In this document: positions 26,490 through 36,800 of the stretch, in pieces | How positions within the stretch are numbered: the first letter of the stretch is position 1 | How the letters are laid out: each line of letters starts with the position of its first letter | Source: an uncultured Bryobacterales bacterium | GTDB taxonomy: Bacteria; Acidobacteriota; Terriglobia; Bryobacterales; Bryobacteraceae | Length of the DNA: 64,000 bases | Assembly (NCBI GenBank): GCA_937959285.1 | Contig: CALGAR010000002.1 | Span: 62,001-126,000 of the forward strand | Direction of reading: 5' to 3' | The notes under the pieces: model-generated | Database searches by the model: none | Told to the model about the DNA's origin: nothing | The model's input: the letters and a program-made list of their open reading frames with translations, nothing else | Program-made: the position numbers and the translations under genes

Positions 26490-28781
26490 CTAAGTTCCCT
26501 TGATTCCGGCACGCGACTTAATGAGCTTGATAAAGTCTTCTTCACCTTCGACCTCAATGCAGATCTGAAGCCAGTAAATCGGAAGCGAGAGCGCCTCCGG
26601 AGGAAGGTTCATAACATCTTTTTCAGTAGTGAGCAGGACATCTGCTGATGCGGCCATTCGCTGAACCTCCTCGAGCGAGTACCGGTGATGATCCGGAAAG
26701 ACCTTTTTCCAAATCGGAATAACCCCGGTCTGTTCCATGGACTGCCAAAACGACGACGGGTTAGCCAGGCCGCAAAAGGCTCCGGCGCGCGTTAAGGAGA
26801 GTGGGGCGTCTTCCCCGTTAACGGCCACCCATCGCCTGGGGCGCACCCGCGAAAAGAAGATCGGAGCTTCTGCGTTGTACTGTCGGATCTTGCGAACGAT
26901 CCCGTCATAGCTACGCCCAGGCAAAGTCCGGGTAAGGACGATAATGTGCGCGCGGCGTAAAGCCTCGGGGGATTCCCGTAGTCTGCCAGCTGGAAAGACT
27001 CCGCCCGCAAACGGATCAAGCGCGTCGATCAGGACAATGTCGCAATCCCGGTGCAGCTGCCAGTGCTGAAAGCCATCGTCCAGCAGGAAAACCGAAGGCT
27101 TCAAATCGGCCTCCATGCGCCGCCCGATTTCGTATCTCTTCGATCCGATGCCCACGGCCGCAACTGCCGACCTCACAAAAATCTGCGCTTCGTCGCCCGT
27201 CTCGCTCACAGGCGCTGCCTGCCCGCGCCGCACAATCACAGGGTGTTTCGAGCGCCGGCGGTAACCACGAGTCAAAATAGCTGCATTCTGCAACTGCTCC
27301 GCTAACCAAAGCACCATCGGTGTCTTGCCGGTTCCACCCATGCTCAACCCGCCGACACTGACTACAGGAGTCCGCAATCGCGAAGGCTTTCGTAGCGCAC
27401 GAGCCCGCTTCATCGCGACGCCCATCCTCCAGAGCCGGGCTAGGAGCAGCAGTAAGGGGTTTGCGGGCTGCTCAAACGTGGAGTCCTGATAGCGGTTTCG
27501 GACTCGCTCTACCGCTCTTGCCGTGGCTCCTCGATTCGCCTCGGCTAGCTGCCTGGCAATCGAGCCTATTCGTTCGCCTTCGCCCGGGTCATCCAAAAGC
27601 TTCGCGATTGCGGTAGCCAGCTCATCCGGCGAGGCAACCTCCGCCATGGCTCCCGCACTGCGAAAGGCCGCAGCGATCTCAGCGAAATTTTCCATGTGGG
27701 GGCCAACCACGACGGCTTTGCCGAACGCCGCTGGCTCCAGTACGTTATGCCCCCCTCTCCGGGCGAGAGACCCGCCCACGAAAACGACGTCGGCGGCGAC
27801 GAAAAGCCTGCTCAACTCCCCGATGGAATCTAGCAGGAAGACTCCAGGACGCGCCAGCGCAGCCGGAAGCGACGAACGGCGGACAAATGGAAGTCCCGCT
27901 TTCCCGAGCTTCTCAGCAGCTACATCAAAGCGCTCAGGCTTGCGGGGAGCGAGCAGCAGAAGGAGATCCGGATAGCGCGCCGCGAGGCGTTGGAAGGCAT
28001 CGATGACAACATCATCTTCGTCGACGTCGCCCGGCTCGGCCGGAGGCATCGTGCTCGCAGCGATCCAGATCTTTGCGCCCTTCTGATCTTCGAGAAAGCG
28101 TGCCAGCGCTTCCGGCAGCTCGCCGCCCGGCCGGAAGTCATACTTCAGGTTCCCGATCGGCTCTACACGCTCCGCGCCCAGTTCGCGATACCGTTTCGCG
28201 GACCGCTCGTCTTGAGCGAGGATGGCATCGGGCCAGGCGAGGACAGCCGAGAAAAACCAGCGCCACGACCGGTACTTCGGAAAAGCCTTGTCCGAGATGC
28301 GCCCATTTACGATTATCAGACCGCAGCCGAATCGCTTCGCCTCGCGGTACAGGTTTGGCCAGATCTCCGTTTCCAGCACTACAACCGCCGCGGGCTTGAG
28401 CCGCCGGAGAACTCGCCTGACAGCAAAGCGGTAGTCGAGCGGCGCGTAGAAGACTCCGTCGACCAAGCCGGCAAGTCGCTGTAAGGCGATGGAACGGCCT
28501 GCGACCGTGCCCACGGAGAGGAAGACGGGCGCGCCGGGAATTTGCTCTCGCAACCCTCGAATCAGTTCGACGCCCGTTAACACCTCACCAACCGAAACCG
28601 CGTGCAACCAAATGGCGCCGGGAACCGTCATGCGGGAGAATGGGAGAAATCCAAATCGCTCCCTTAGGTTTTCGATGTAGCGGTGGTCACGCAGCCCTCG
28701 CTGCAACAGATAGAGTAGGAGAGCGGGAAGTCCAAGAGCCTGGACGAACCAATAGAGGATGTAAATGAGCCGGCTTGCCAA
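26490..28781 (-). CDS. WaaA-LpxK fusion: Kdo transferase plus lipid A 4'-kinase
   Basis: A 763-residue two-enzyme fusion. Residues 1-425 are a Kdo transferase (WaaA/KdtA): N-terminal membrane anchor (LIYILYWFVQALGLPALLLYLL), WLHAVSVGEV, ETEIWPNL, GNLKYDF, GGSLARRGGHNVLEPAAFGK. Residues about 435-763 are tetraacyldisaccharide 4'-kinase (LpxK) with Walker A SMGGTGKTP, LTRGYRRRSK, LLDDGFQHWQL and TTEKD. The two act in sequence in lipid A-Kdo2 synthesis at the inner membrane. The only start that keeps the anchor is TTG 28781, which overlaps the divergent gene's ATG region by 17 bp. Confidence 0.93.
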   Translation of the reverse strand: MASRLIYILYWFVQALGLPALLLYLLQRGLRDHRYIENLRERFGFLPFSRMTVPGAIWLHAVSVGEVLTGVELIRGLREQIPGAPVFLSVGTVAGRSIALQRLAGLVDGVFYAPLDYRFAVRRVLRRLKPAAVVVLETEIWPNLYREAKRFGCGLIIVNGRISDKAFPKYRSWRWFFSAVLAWPDAILAQDERSAKRYRELGAERVEPIGNLKYDFRPGGELPEALARFLEDQKGAKIWIAASTMPPAEPGDVDEDDVVIDAFQRLAARYPDLLLLLAPRKPERFDVAAEKLGKAGLPFVRRSSLPAALARPGVFLLDSIGELSRLFVAADVVFVGGSLARRGGHNVLEPAAFGKAVVVGPHMENFAEIAAAFRSAGAMAEVASPDELATAIAKLLDDPGEGERIGSIARQLAEANRGATARAVERVRNRYQDSTFEQPANPLLLLLARLWRMGVAMKRARALRKPSRLRTPVVSVGGLSMGGTGKTPMVLWLAEQLQNAAILTRGYRRRSKHPVIVRRGQAAPVSETGDEAQIFVRSAVAAVGIGSKRYEIGRRMEADLKPSVFLLDDGFQHWQLHRDCDIVLIDALDPFAGGVFPAGRLRESPEALRRAHIIVLTRTLPGRSYDGIVRKIRQYNAEAPIFFSRVRPRRWVAVNGEDAPLSLTRAGAFCGLANPSSFWQSMEQTGVIPIWKKVFPDHHRYSLEEVQRMAASADVLLTTEKDVMNLPPEALSLPIYWLQICIEVEGEEDFIKLIKSRAGIKGT

Positions 28782-29367
28782 GTCCCTGATCGTTTCCCTG
28801 ACTTTATTTGTCGCATATGGGGCGCAGAAGGGAAAAACGACCTTCTCGCCTGGCCCTGCCTCGTCCTATGAGAATAAGGTCACGATACAGAAGCTGACCA
28901 TCGCGGCCGTTCCGTACGAGAGCGACGCACAGACGAAGACAGCCTTTGGCAAGGTGAATCCGAACGAGTACGGCGTCCTGCCGGTACTGCTCGTGATGCA
29001 GAATGACTCAGATCAAGTGCTGCGCCTGGACCGGATGAAGATTGAGTACATCCTGCCGAACCGCGAGCGGGTGGAGCCGATTCCTGCTAAGGACGTGCCA
29101 TACGTGAGAGCGCCCAAAAGGCCCAACATGAACCCCAGTCCGCTGCCGATCCCCAGGCGCTCGGGCAAGAACCCGCTGCAGATCTATGAGATTGAAGGGC
29201 GTGCATTCACCGCCAAGATGTTGCCCCCAGGAGAATCCGCGCATGGCTTCGTCTACTTCCACACGACCCACCGGAACGACTCGGTCCTGTACATCACCGG
29301 GATCTACGAGGCGTCCACCGGCAACGAACTGTTCTACTTCGAAATCCCGCTGAAATCCGAGCGGTAG
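28765..29367 (+). CDS. Secreted protein of unknown function
   Basis: A 200-residue protein with a signal peptide (SLIVSLTLFVAYGA). The rest is predicted beta-rich: TIQKLTIAAVPYESDAQ, then VLPVLLVMQNDSDQVLRLDRMKIEYILP, a Pro-rich loop (RAPKRPNMNPSPLPIPRR) and GFVYFHTTHRNDSVLYITGI. This reads like a single immunoglobulin-like domain. I do not recognise the family. ATG 28765 has AGAGGATG six nt upstream. It overlaps head-to-head with the waaA-lpxK start. Confidence 0.75.
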   Translation: MSRLAKSLIVSLTLFVAYGAQKGKTTFSPGPASSYENKVTIQKLTIAAVPYESDAQTKTAFGKVNPNEYGVLPVLLVMQNDSDQVLRLDRMKIEYILPNRERVEPIPAKDVPYVRAPKRPNMNPSPLPIPRRSGKNPLQIYEIEGRAFTAKMLPPGESAHGFVYFHTTHRNDSVLYITGIYEASTGNELFYFEIPLKSER

Positions 29368-29381
29368 GCCTGCCGGGCCTA
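29365..29381. terminator. Inverted repeat holding two convergent stop codons
   Basis: TAGGCC-TGCCG-GGCCTA: the left arm begins with the TAG of the 28765 gene and the right arm ends with the TAG of the minus-strand FG-GAP gene. Stem of only 6 bp, so a weak terminator at best. Confidence 0.35.
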
Positions 29382-30995
29382 TTGCTCCTCAATCGTGAGC
29401 CGTTGATTCGGCTTGATATTCGTTAACTTCTGCTTCGCACCGCTTGGCCACTCGATCTCGAGAGCAGTAACCACCGGATCCTTACCCAGCCCGAATGTCA
29501 GAGCCATGTCGCTTTGGGAGCAATAGCTCGAGCCGGTATGGACCATCCGCCATTGCCTGCCTGAGGCCGAGGTCACGCGAACGATAGAGCCGATTCCATT
29601 GCGGTTGGACTTCTTGCCCACGAGCTTCACACTCAGCCAGTTATTTCTGTTCCCTCCATCGTTCCGGAAGACGTAAGCCGGACCATGATTGGTCGTCACG
29701 ACGATATCGAGATCGCCGTCTTGATCCAGATCGCCGTAGGCGGCACCACGGGCGACAATCGGGCGGTTAAACGCGTCGCCCATCTGCGATGTGACTTCCT
29801 GAAACTGCCCTTTGCCAAGATTGCGAAACAACAGCGGCGGCTGCGCGAAGGTCACCTTGGGCTGTACCCGGTTGATCTCCTCCTCGATATGGCCGTTCGC
29901 GGCAAAGATATCAGGGTGGCCGTCCAGGTCATAGTCGAAGAAGAAAACACCGAAAGCGAGACGGAGCAGGCTGGCGCGGCCTACAGTCGATTTCGGCGCT
30001 TCGTCTACGAACAATCCATTCCCTTCGTTGTGATACAGAGCAAGCATCTGATTCGAGAAGTTCCCAACGAGCAGATGCGGGCGTCCGCACCAGTCGTAAT
30101 CGACCACATCAACGCCCATGGCTCCTCGCGCCACGCCATCCTCGCCGAAGGCGACGCCCGCCACGACGCCCTCTTCCACAAACGTGCCGTTCCTCTGATT
30201 CCGATACAGCTTGTTCGGCTGCGTATCATTGGCGACGAAGAGATCCACCCAGCCGTCGCCGTTGTAATCGAGCAAGGCGACGCCGAGTGACTTGCTAGTA
30301 GGATCGCCAAGTCCGGCCTTTTGTGTCACATCGTCAAAGCGCCCGTTACCCAGGTTTCGGTAAAGCTTGGACGAGGTTCCTTTGTACGATTCCGGCGTAC
30401 AGTAGGACTTCGTTTGCCCGTCCAGCGAGCACCACAGGTCGCCCTTAGGACTCCACTGCACATAGTTTGCGACGAAGAGATCAAGCTTCCCATCGCGATC
30501 GTAGTCGACCCAGGCAGCACTCGTTCCGAAGCTGGCATTCCGGATACCAGACGCTTCCGTAACGTCCTTAAACTTGCCGCCGCCCAGGTTTCGAAACAGA
30601 CGGTCCCCTTCGAGCGCGGTGATGTAGACGTCGTCTCTGCCGTCGCTATCGAAGTCGCCTACAGCCACCCCGAGACCGTACAGTTCCACGTCGAGACCGG
30701 TCCCGGCGGTGATGTTCGTGAAAGTCCCGTTTTTGTTATTCCGATAAAGAGCGGAAAGAGACCTTCGGCCGCGCGGTGTCCAATCCTTGCTGTTGATCAG
30801 CAGAATATCGAGCCACCCGTCTCCATCTGCGTCAAACAGAGCCACACCGGAGCCCATTGTCTCCGGCAGGTACTTCTTCCCCGCCCGTCCGCTGTTATGA
30901 GTAAACTTGACTCCGGAAGCGGCAGTAATGTCGGTGAACTTCACCTGCGCCGGGCAGCACGCCACAGCGATCAGCATCGCAACCAGGACACGCAT
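29379..30995 (-). CDS. Secreted FG-GAP / UnbV-ASPIC protein (CRTAC1-like)
   Basis: A 538-residue secreted protein. After a signal peptide (about 1-17) come calcium-binding FG-GAP/VCBS repeats of a beta-propeller, each with D-x-D-x-DG cores (ALFDADGDGWLDILL, VGDFDSDGRDDVYI, DYDRDGKLDLFVANY, DYNGDGWVDLFVAND, DYDLDGHPDIFAANG, DLDQDGDLDIVV). The C-terminus (about 450-538) is a UnbV/ASPIC domain (GIGSIVRVTSASGRQW, EIEWPSGAKQKL). Such proteins are frequent in Acidobacteriota; function is unknown, probably extracellular binding. Its ATG shares one base with the TGA of the cytochrome gene. Confidence 0.9.
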   Translation of the reverse strand: MRVLVAMLIAVACCPAQVKFTDITAASGVKFTHNSGRAGKKYLPETMGSGVALFDADGDGWLDILLINSKDWTPRGRRSLSALYRNNKNGTFTNITAGTGLDVELYGLGVAVGDFDSDGRDDVYITALEGDRLFRNLGGGKFKDVTEASGIRNASFGTSAAWVDYDRDGKLDLFVANYVQWSPKGDLWCSLDGQTKSYCTPESYKGTSSKLYRNLGNGRFDDVTQKAGLGDPTSKSLGVALLDYNGDGWVDLFVANDTQPNKLYRNQRNGTFVEEGVVAGVAFGEDGVARGAMGVDVVDYDWCGRPHLLVGNFSNQMLALYHNEGNGLFVDEAPKSTVGRASLLRLAFGVFFFDYDLDGHPDIFAANGHIEEEINRVQPKVTFAQPPLLFRNLGKGQFQEVTSQMGDAFNRPIVARGAAYGDLDQDGDLDIVVTTNHGPAYVFRNDGGNRNNWLSVKLVGKKSNRNGIGSIVRVTSASGRQWRMVHTGSSYCSQSDMALTFGLGKDPVVTALEIEWPSGAKQKLTNIKPNQRLTIEEQ

Positions 30996-33811
30996 CAGTC
31001 TGACACCGCCTTATCAGGATTGCTTCTCCGGCTCATGACCGGATGTTTACGCGTGGCCGGCGGCACGCGCCAGGCGCTCTCGTGATCGTGAATCATCTGC
31101 CGCTCGTTGTTGTCCTCCGGACTAAGCAGGCGCGGCTTCGCCGTGATCGCCTGGGAAGCCTCATCCGCCTTGAAGCGCCGGAAGAGTTTTTCCTCGCGCG
31201 CTGACTTTTCCAGATCGCCGAACCCTCTCCAGGCAAGCATCAGCGTGTAATGCGCCTGGACATCCTCCGGATCCACCGCCAGCACTCGTTCCGCCGCTTC
31301 AATCGCGCCCTTGAAATCGCGCTTCAGGAACAGAATGCGAGCCATCTGATTGAGCACGACGCGGTCACGCGGATATTGGGCGGCAACCGTTTGCAATGAC
31401 GCGAGCGCGCCGTCGTAATCCCCATCCGCCTTCTGCACCATTGCCTTGAAGAAGTGAATGCGGCCGAGCCCGGAGTTGATGGAAAGCGCCTTCTCGAGAT
31501 AGGGCTTCGCAGCATCCGTCTCACCCTCCTGGATCAGGGCTCTGGCGACGTTCAGCCAACCGTCGGCATACTCAGGCTCGGCTTCCGTCACCTTCTTGAA
31601 GGCGTACTCGGCGCCCTTCAGATCGCCTTGCAAGAGGAGTCCAATGCCCCAGTCGTTCCAGCGCTCGCGATCCTCTTTCCGCACCACGGGCTGCCATACC
31701 GTCTCGGTCGACCGGTCTCCCACGTTGAGTTGAGCTGTCGCTTCGGCAAGGACGATGATCGGGAGATCCGGAATCCGGTCCTTGATCTTGCCTGAAACGT
31801 TCTTTGGAATGTTGGCCGGATCGAACGAGTATACCCGGCTGTCATGATGGAGCGCGGCTTCTCCCGACACAGGCTTACCCGCATACGAATACTGCGTGTA
31901 GTAGTGCGAGAACTTCCGATAGTTGAGCTTGGCGTGCAATGTAATCGGGCCCTTCGCATCTTCCGGAATCCGGACGCGGTAATGAGCGACATCGGCCGCA
32001 CCCGGAGGAATCAGGCGGACGTACAGGACGCTGCGAGCCTGCCATGCATTGCGTTTGTTGATCGGATTTCCTTCGCCGTCGATCAGGTAGGAGCGGTAGA
32101 AGTGCGCCCCCTTCTCCACAGGTCCCTTGCCTTCGTCCTCAACCATTCCGCTCCAGAAGATGACCCGGCCTTCCGCGTCCTTGCCCTGCAGTTCGAGCCA
32201 GACGTCAAACGAGTCCACGGTGCCGCCCGGGAAGAAGTGCCCGATCTTGCGAGTACGCACCACGACATCGACACGAACCGTATCGCCGGGTTTGAACACG
32301 GCGCCCGCTTTGTCGATGGGTGCGGATACTTTACCTACCTCGCGTATGAAGACTTGCCCCCCCTGCTCTGCCTCCTCGCCAACGGCAAAGGTAGACATGA
32401 GCTGGGGTCCCTCAGACCGCCGTCGCATCTGGAGCTGTCCCGGCATCTCCTCCGCAGGGGTCGCGGCAAAGATGTCAACCGTGATGAAGCCGGACTTCAG
32501 GAAGTCCTCCGTCACCTTCATCTGTTCCGCGTCCTGGTTCACGTATGGAAGAGCGGTATTGGCCGCGGGGAACCGGTGCGAATGCACAAAGCCGTTCCGG
32601 TTGCCGGGATCGTTCGACTTCACTAAAGGCATGTGGCAATCGCTGCACGTCTGCGACTTCGCCGGATAGTAGAACGATCGGGCGCCTTGTCCCGATACGC
32701 CGCTCGCCTGCCAGTTGTCGTAATCGTTGAAGCCGCGCATCCAGCGGTAGTTGTTGACAGGCACGTCGAGGTGAACTTTATGGCATGCAGAACAGAACTC
32801 CGCCGAATCCTCGCGCATGAATGGCTTCATGAAAGTGCGGCGGTGCGGCTCGGGATCAACGTACGTCAGAAAGTCGTCAATCGCCCGAACGAACCTGTTC
32901 TTGCTGGAAGCGAGGTCATGCAGGGGCGGATACATGATCGTGAAACCGCCGTTACCCATCGTGCCCTGGACGTGCACAATCGAGTGGCACGACATACAGC
33001 CAAGTCCTGCGTGCGCCTCCGGCGTATCGATCTGGTCCTTGATTGGCTTTTCAAAACGGCCGTTGAAGAAGACTGCGTGATCGTGACATCCAGCGCACCA
33101 CTTGCTTCCCTTCGTCCCCGAAATTTCCTGCATTTGCTCGATGGACTTTCGATAGAACTGATTGTTGAACGATGCAAAGTGATGAGCCGAGCTGTTCCAC
33201 TGCTCGTAAATGTCTCGATGGCACTTCCCGCACAGCTCTGAGTCCATAAAGAAGTTGGAAGGGATCGTGCCGCCGACGTTCGTCTTCGACGAAGACGGCC
33301 AGAACGGAGACTTAGGACCGCCTCCCTCCTCCTCCATGGAAGTGGGCACCACAAGCGGGTTTCGAATTCGCGCTGAGGGATCGGGCGCCAGACGGTGATA
33401 CGTCCAGGTGACGGCGGGAAAAACCGCGAGGAGCAATAGCCCGATCGCAGCGCCGCGCGAAAACTTGTGCCATCCGCTCCGGTAGCTGAACCAGATCAGC
33501 AAGAGCACACCGGCCACGGAAAAGCCAATGTGCGACCAGAGTATCCACCGGTTGGCGAGGACGTTGTAGGCCAGCATCAGATAGACGCCGAGACCGGCTC
33601 CGATCAGAAGAGCTCCGGCCGCGGGCGTGCGCAGCGCAGGAACGCGAAACAGCAGCAGTACGTAGCCGGCAGCGGCCGCCAACCCGAGGCCGATGTGCAG
33701 GAGCACATTGGCCATGTAGAAGATGGTGGGCGAGGCGAAGGCCGCCAGATAGGCCGAGTTTAGCAACAGGACCAGAAATGCGATTGCTAACCAGCGAGAG
33801 TGCTTATTCAT
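30995..33811 (-). CDS. Membrane-anchored pentaheme cytochrome c with C-terminal TPRs
   Basis: A 938-residue protein. The N-terminal ~160 residues hold about five hydrophobic segments. Five CxxCH haem sites follow in the next 300 residues (CGKCH, CAGCH, CMSCH, CSACH, CSDCH), resembling the cytochrome c554/doubled-CxxCH group. A beta-rich middle region follows, and the last ~230 residues contain TPRs (EYAFKKVTEAEPEYADGWLNVARALIQEG and repeats). I start at ATG 33811, which overlaps the upstream stop by 8 nt; the frame is open further up but that part is unlike a signal. It probably moves electrons on the outer face of the inner membrane; the donor is unknown. Confidence 0.87.
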   Translation of the reverse strand: MNKHSRWLAIAFLVLLLNSAYLAAFASPTIFYMANVLLHIGLGLAAAAGYVLLLFRVPALRTPAAGALLIGAGLGVYLMLAYNVLANRWILWSHIGFSVAGVLLLIWFSYRSGWHKFSRGAAIGLLLLAVFPAVTWTYHRLAPDPSARIRNPLVVPTSMEEEGGGPKSPFWPSSSKTNVGGTIPSNFFMDSELCGKCHRDIYEQWNSSAHHFASFNNQFYRKSIEQMQEISGTKGSKWCAGCHDHAVFFNGRFEKPIKDQIDTPEAHAGLGCMSCHSIVHVQGTMGNGGFTIMYPPLHDLASSKNRFVRAIDDFLTYVDPEPHRRTFMKPFMREDSAEFCSACHKVHLDVPVNNYRWMRGFNDYDNWQASGVSGQGARSFYYPAKSQTCSDCHMPLVKSNDPGNRNGFVHSHRFPAANTALPYVNQDAEQMKVTEDFLKSGFITVDIFAATPAEEMPGQLQMRRRSEGPQLMSTFAVGEEAEQGGQVFIREVGKVSAPIDKAGAVFKPGDTVRVDVVVRTRKIGHFFPGGTVDSFDVWLELQGKDAEGRVIFWSGMVEDEGKGPVEKGAHFYRSYLIDGEGNPINKRNAWQARSVLYVRLIPPGAADVAHYRVRIPEDAKGPITLHAKLNYRKFSHYYTQYSYAGKPVSGEAALHHDSRVYSFDPANIPKNVSGKIKDRIPDLPIIVLAEATAQLNVGDRSTETVWQPVVRKEDRERWNDWGIGLLLQGDLKGAEYAFKKVTEAEPEYADGWLNVARALIQEGETDAAKPYLEKALSINSGLGRIHFFKAMVQKADGDYDGALASLQTVAAQYPRDRVVLNQMARILFLKRDFKGAIEAAERVLAVDPEDVQAHYTLMLAWRGFGDLEKSAREEKLFRRFKADEASQAITAKPRLLSPEDNNERQMIHDHESAWRVPPATRKHPVMSRRSNPDKAVSD

Positions 33812-36800
33812 GGCCGATTCCGTATGGAACGTCCCGCCTTGCGCCAGACCGAGTCCCATCCCCGACCAGCGGACGCAGCAGGCGCAATGCAGGACGCGTG
33901 TTGTATTTCTCCAGATAAGCGCGATGCTCCGGCGTATCCGGATACGCTTCATCCGGTCCGTAGGGATACCGAGTCATGCCGTGGTAGGGCAAGGGTTCCA
34001 CTGTTTGCGAGTAAGCGGTATTCGCATCGCGGTCCTTCGCCCAGCCATCGACTTTAAGCAGGAAATCACGGCGCCACCCTTCCTTCACGGGAGGCAGAGC
34101 GGACGCATCAAATAGCAACCGAATCTCGTCACCGGACCCCATGATGACGAAGCGGTCATCGACCTCCGTCAGAAGCTCCTGGACATCCCCGTAGCGGGTG
34201 TACATCCCAGGCGTCGGGTTCCACATCGAGGTCGGCATGACCTTGCCGTAAATGAACATTTCCGGCTGCCTGCGTTCGGGGTGAATGATGTTCTGAGAAA
34301 ATCCACGGAACCGGAGTTCCGCCTCTGAAGCTGCCAGATCGGTGAGAACTGCTGGGGGTTCCGCGGTGTCCTCGCTCAGAAAGATCTCGTCCCAATAAAG
34401 GCAGAGATTGGTGACGATACGCACCTCCCGGGAAGCAGATAGCCATTTCCCCGTCAGGTCAACGACAATCGTCTTGGGCTTGCCTGCCGGCATTCCCATG
34501 TCTTCGATGACGGTTTTCCATTCTCCGCGCTCGTCGCGGACCTGCAAATAGGGCGGCGTCAGTCCGCCGCGCTTCTCCTGAGCCACCGAAAGGAAGGTAC
34601 TGCCGTCAGCCCAATCGACCCATCCGCTCATCACGAGAATGGCCTTGCCGTCCGACGCCGCCTGCGGTCCGAAATCGAGCTCAAGGCTGTGCATCTTAGC
34701 GACACCTGTCATCGTTCGCTCGAAGCCTTCCGCGTAGGTCTTGTCCAGCGCCATCAGCCGCGACCGGACATCCCTCCCGTTGTCGTCGACAGCTTTCACG
34801 GGGTAAATTCGCTTGCGGACGCCAAACAAGCGGAACTCCGGAAATGGCGGCCCCTTCCACTTGTCGTTGTGGAAGATATCGATTGAAGCCGGATGATCGA
34901 CGGCGATAAGGCGGACCTGGTCGAGGTACGCTACCTCGCTGAGTTCTTCCGTGATCCGGACTTCATACCTGCCCTTCACCGGCTTGAGTGAATCGCCCTT
35001 GATCAACACGTACTCGTCATGGTCGACCGGAAAATATTCGCCATCCCCGGAACTGGCGCCAAGAGGCGCGACGCCCAGGACGTCGGTGATGTACTCGAAC
35101 TCCTTGCCGTTCCATGTCCAGATGATTGGGCATGACCCTGAAAGCCGCTGTGCCTCCTTGTACTCGTGGCTCTGATTGACTGCCTGCCGGGGTTCATTCT
35201 GAATCAGCCCGTTGGGCCATGTAATTCGGACTGTGTCTACTTCTCTCGCAGCGCGGACGCCCAAAAGGAGCGGAAGTCCTTCGTACAGTCGCTTCTGATA
35301 CAAGGGTCCCGCCTTCACTTCCACCTCGGCGCCGGGCGCCAGCTTCAGATTCTTGACCCCAATCGCGTCCAGACGGATCCAGGTATTCTTTACGGGCGTC
35401 GTATTCTTGTGGTGATGGATGGCTCCATCGGCACGAATGCCGACGAGGTCCGTCAGTCCGTCCTGATCGAAATCGGCAGCAGCCCACCGCAGGGAGTCGC
35501 CAAAGCGCGAGCTTGGAGGCGCGAACCGCTCACCGCCAAGATTGCGAAGGATCACAGCGCCGGAAACGAGATCGGCAAGACCGCGGTTTTCCAGGTCGGC
35601 AAAAACAAACCCGGCTCCTGGGGCGCTGACGCCTGCAGCCTCCAACGTCCCCTTTCTATTGCGGAGGAGCCGAACAGCATCTCCGGAGACAAAGGCAATG
35701 TCAACCCAGCTATCGTTGTTCCAATCGAACGCATCCAGCAGCCTTGCGCCCGCAGGAACCACAGGCAAATCCTCGGCGCGATATTTTCCGAGCAGCAGAT
35801 CCCGGTAGAGGACCGCCGGACGATCCTCGTAGCTCACCAGCAGGTCATGCCCGCGCGTATCCGCCACAAGACGAAAAACCTTCGCCTCGATGGCCTTGCC
35901 CTTCACAAACGGCATGTCTGCGGAACGCTCCGAGAATCCCCCGGCTCCCTCATTGCGCAGGAGCGAGGCGTCTTCGCCGAGCAGGATCAGATCCAGGTCA
36001 TAGTCGTGGTCGTAATCCAGCCAGACGGCAGCCTGGAATTTGCCCGTTGGAGCCGGGGCTTCGAACCTGCGGAACTTTCCTTTTTCATTCGTGAGAAGGA
36101 GGACTTCCGTCGCTGTGATGACAGCGAGGTCGGCAAAGGAGTCGTTGTTGAAGTCGCCAATCGCAACGGAGCGGACGTCGCGCAGGGAGGCAAGAGCCGG
36201 GTCCTGGACCGAGCTGACGCCGCCGCGATAGATAGCGATGCCGTTTTTCGACCAAACCAGCAGGTCCGGCTTTCGATCCTGCTCCAGGTCAAATATCGAC
36301 GCGCGGGCAGTCGCGGCGTCGACAGACGAGGGAAGCGCTGTCTCGCGGAACTTCAGTTCCCTGGGGGACGAGTGGGCCGACCACTGGGGATCGACGACGT
36401 CGTAAATCTCCGCGTAAGCGCTCCATTCCATGTCCTCTGGAACAGCAGCGCCTTCGGTCTTCTTCTTAATAGCCTGGAATGCTTGAAGCTCGCGAGCAGC
36501 GTCCTCGCGACGGCCTGCCTGCCGGTAGGCGTTGTAAAGCTGGAAATGGGGCGCGGCGAGGTTTGGATCCAGGCGGGAAGCAGTCTCAAACTGACGGATC
36601 GCATCCTCCATCCGTCCCTCCATCTTGTAGAGGACACCCAGATTGTAGTGGGAGACAGGCTCGTCGGGAACCAGCGCAACCATCCGTTCAAATTGTCGAA
36701 TCGCCTTCTCCTGCTCCCCCGCCTTCTTGTATTCGATGCCTAAGTTGAACCACGTGTGAGGGATGTCTGGCTGCTGCTTTTGAACTTGCTCGAGTTCCGC

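Noticed and set aside
35166..36743. 525-codon open frame on the plus strand inside the TPR/FG-GAP gene
   Set aside because: The minus-strand gene has continuous TPR and FG-GAP repeats through this stretch; the plus frame shows no recognisable protein features.
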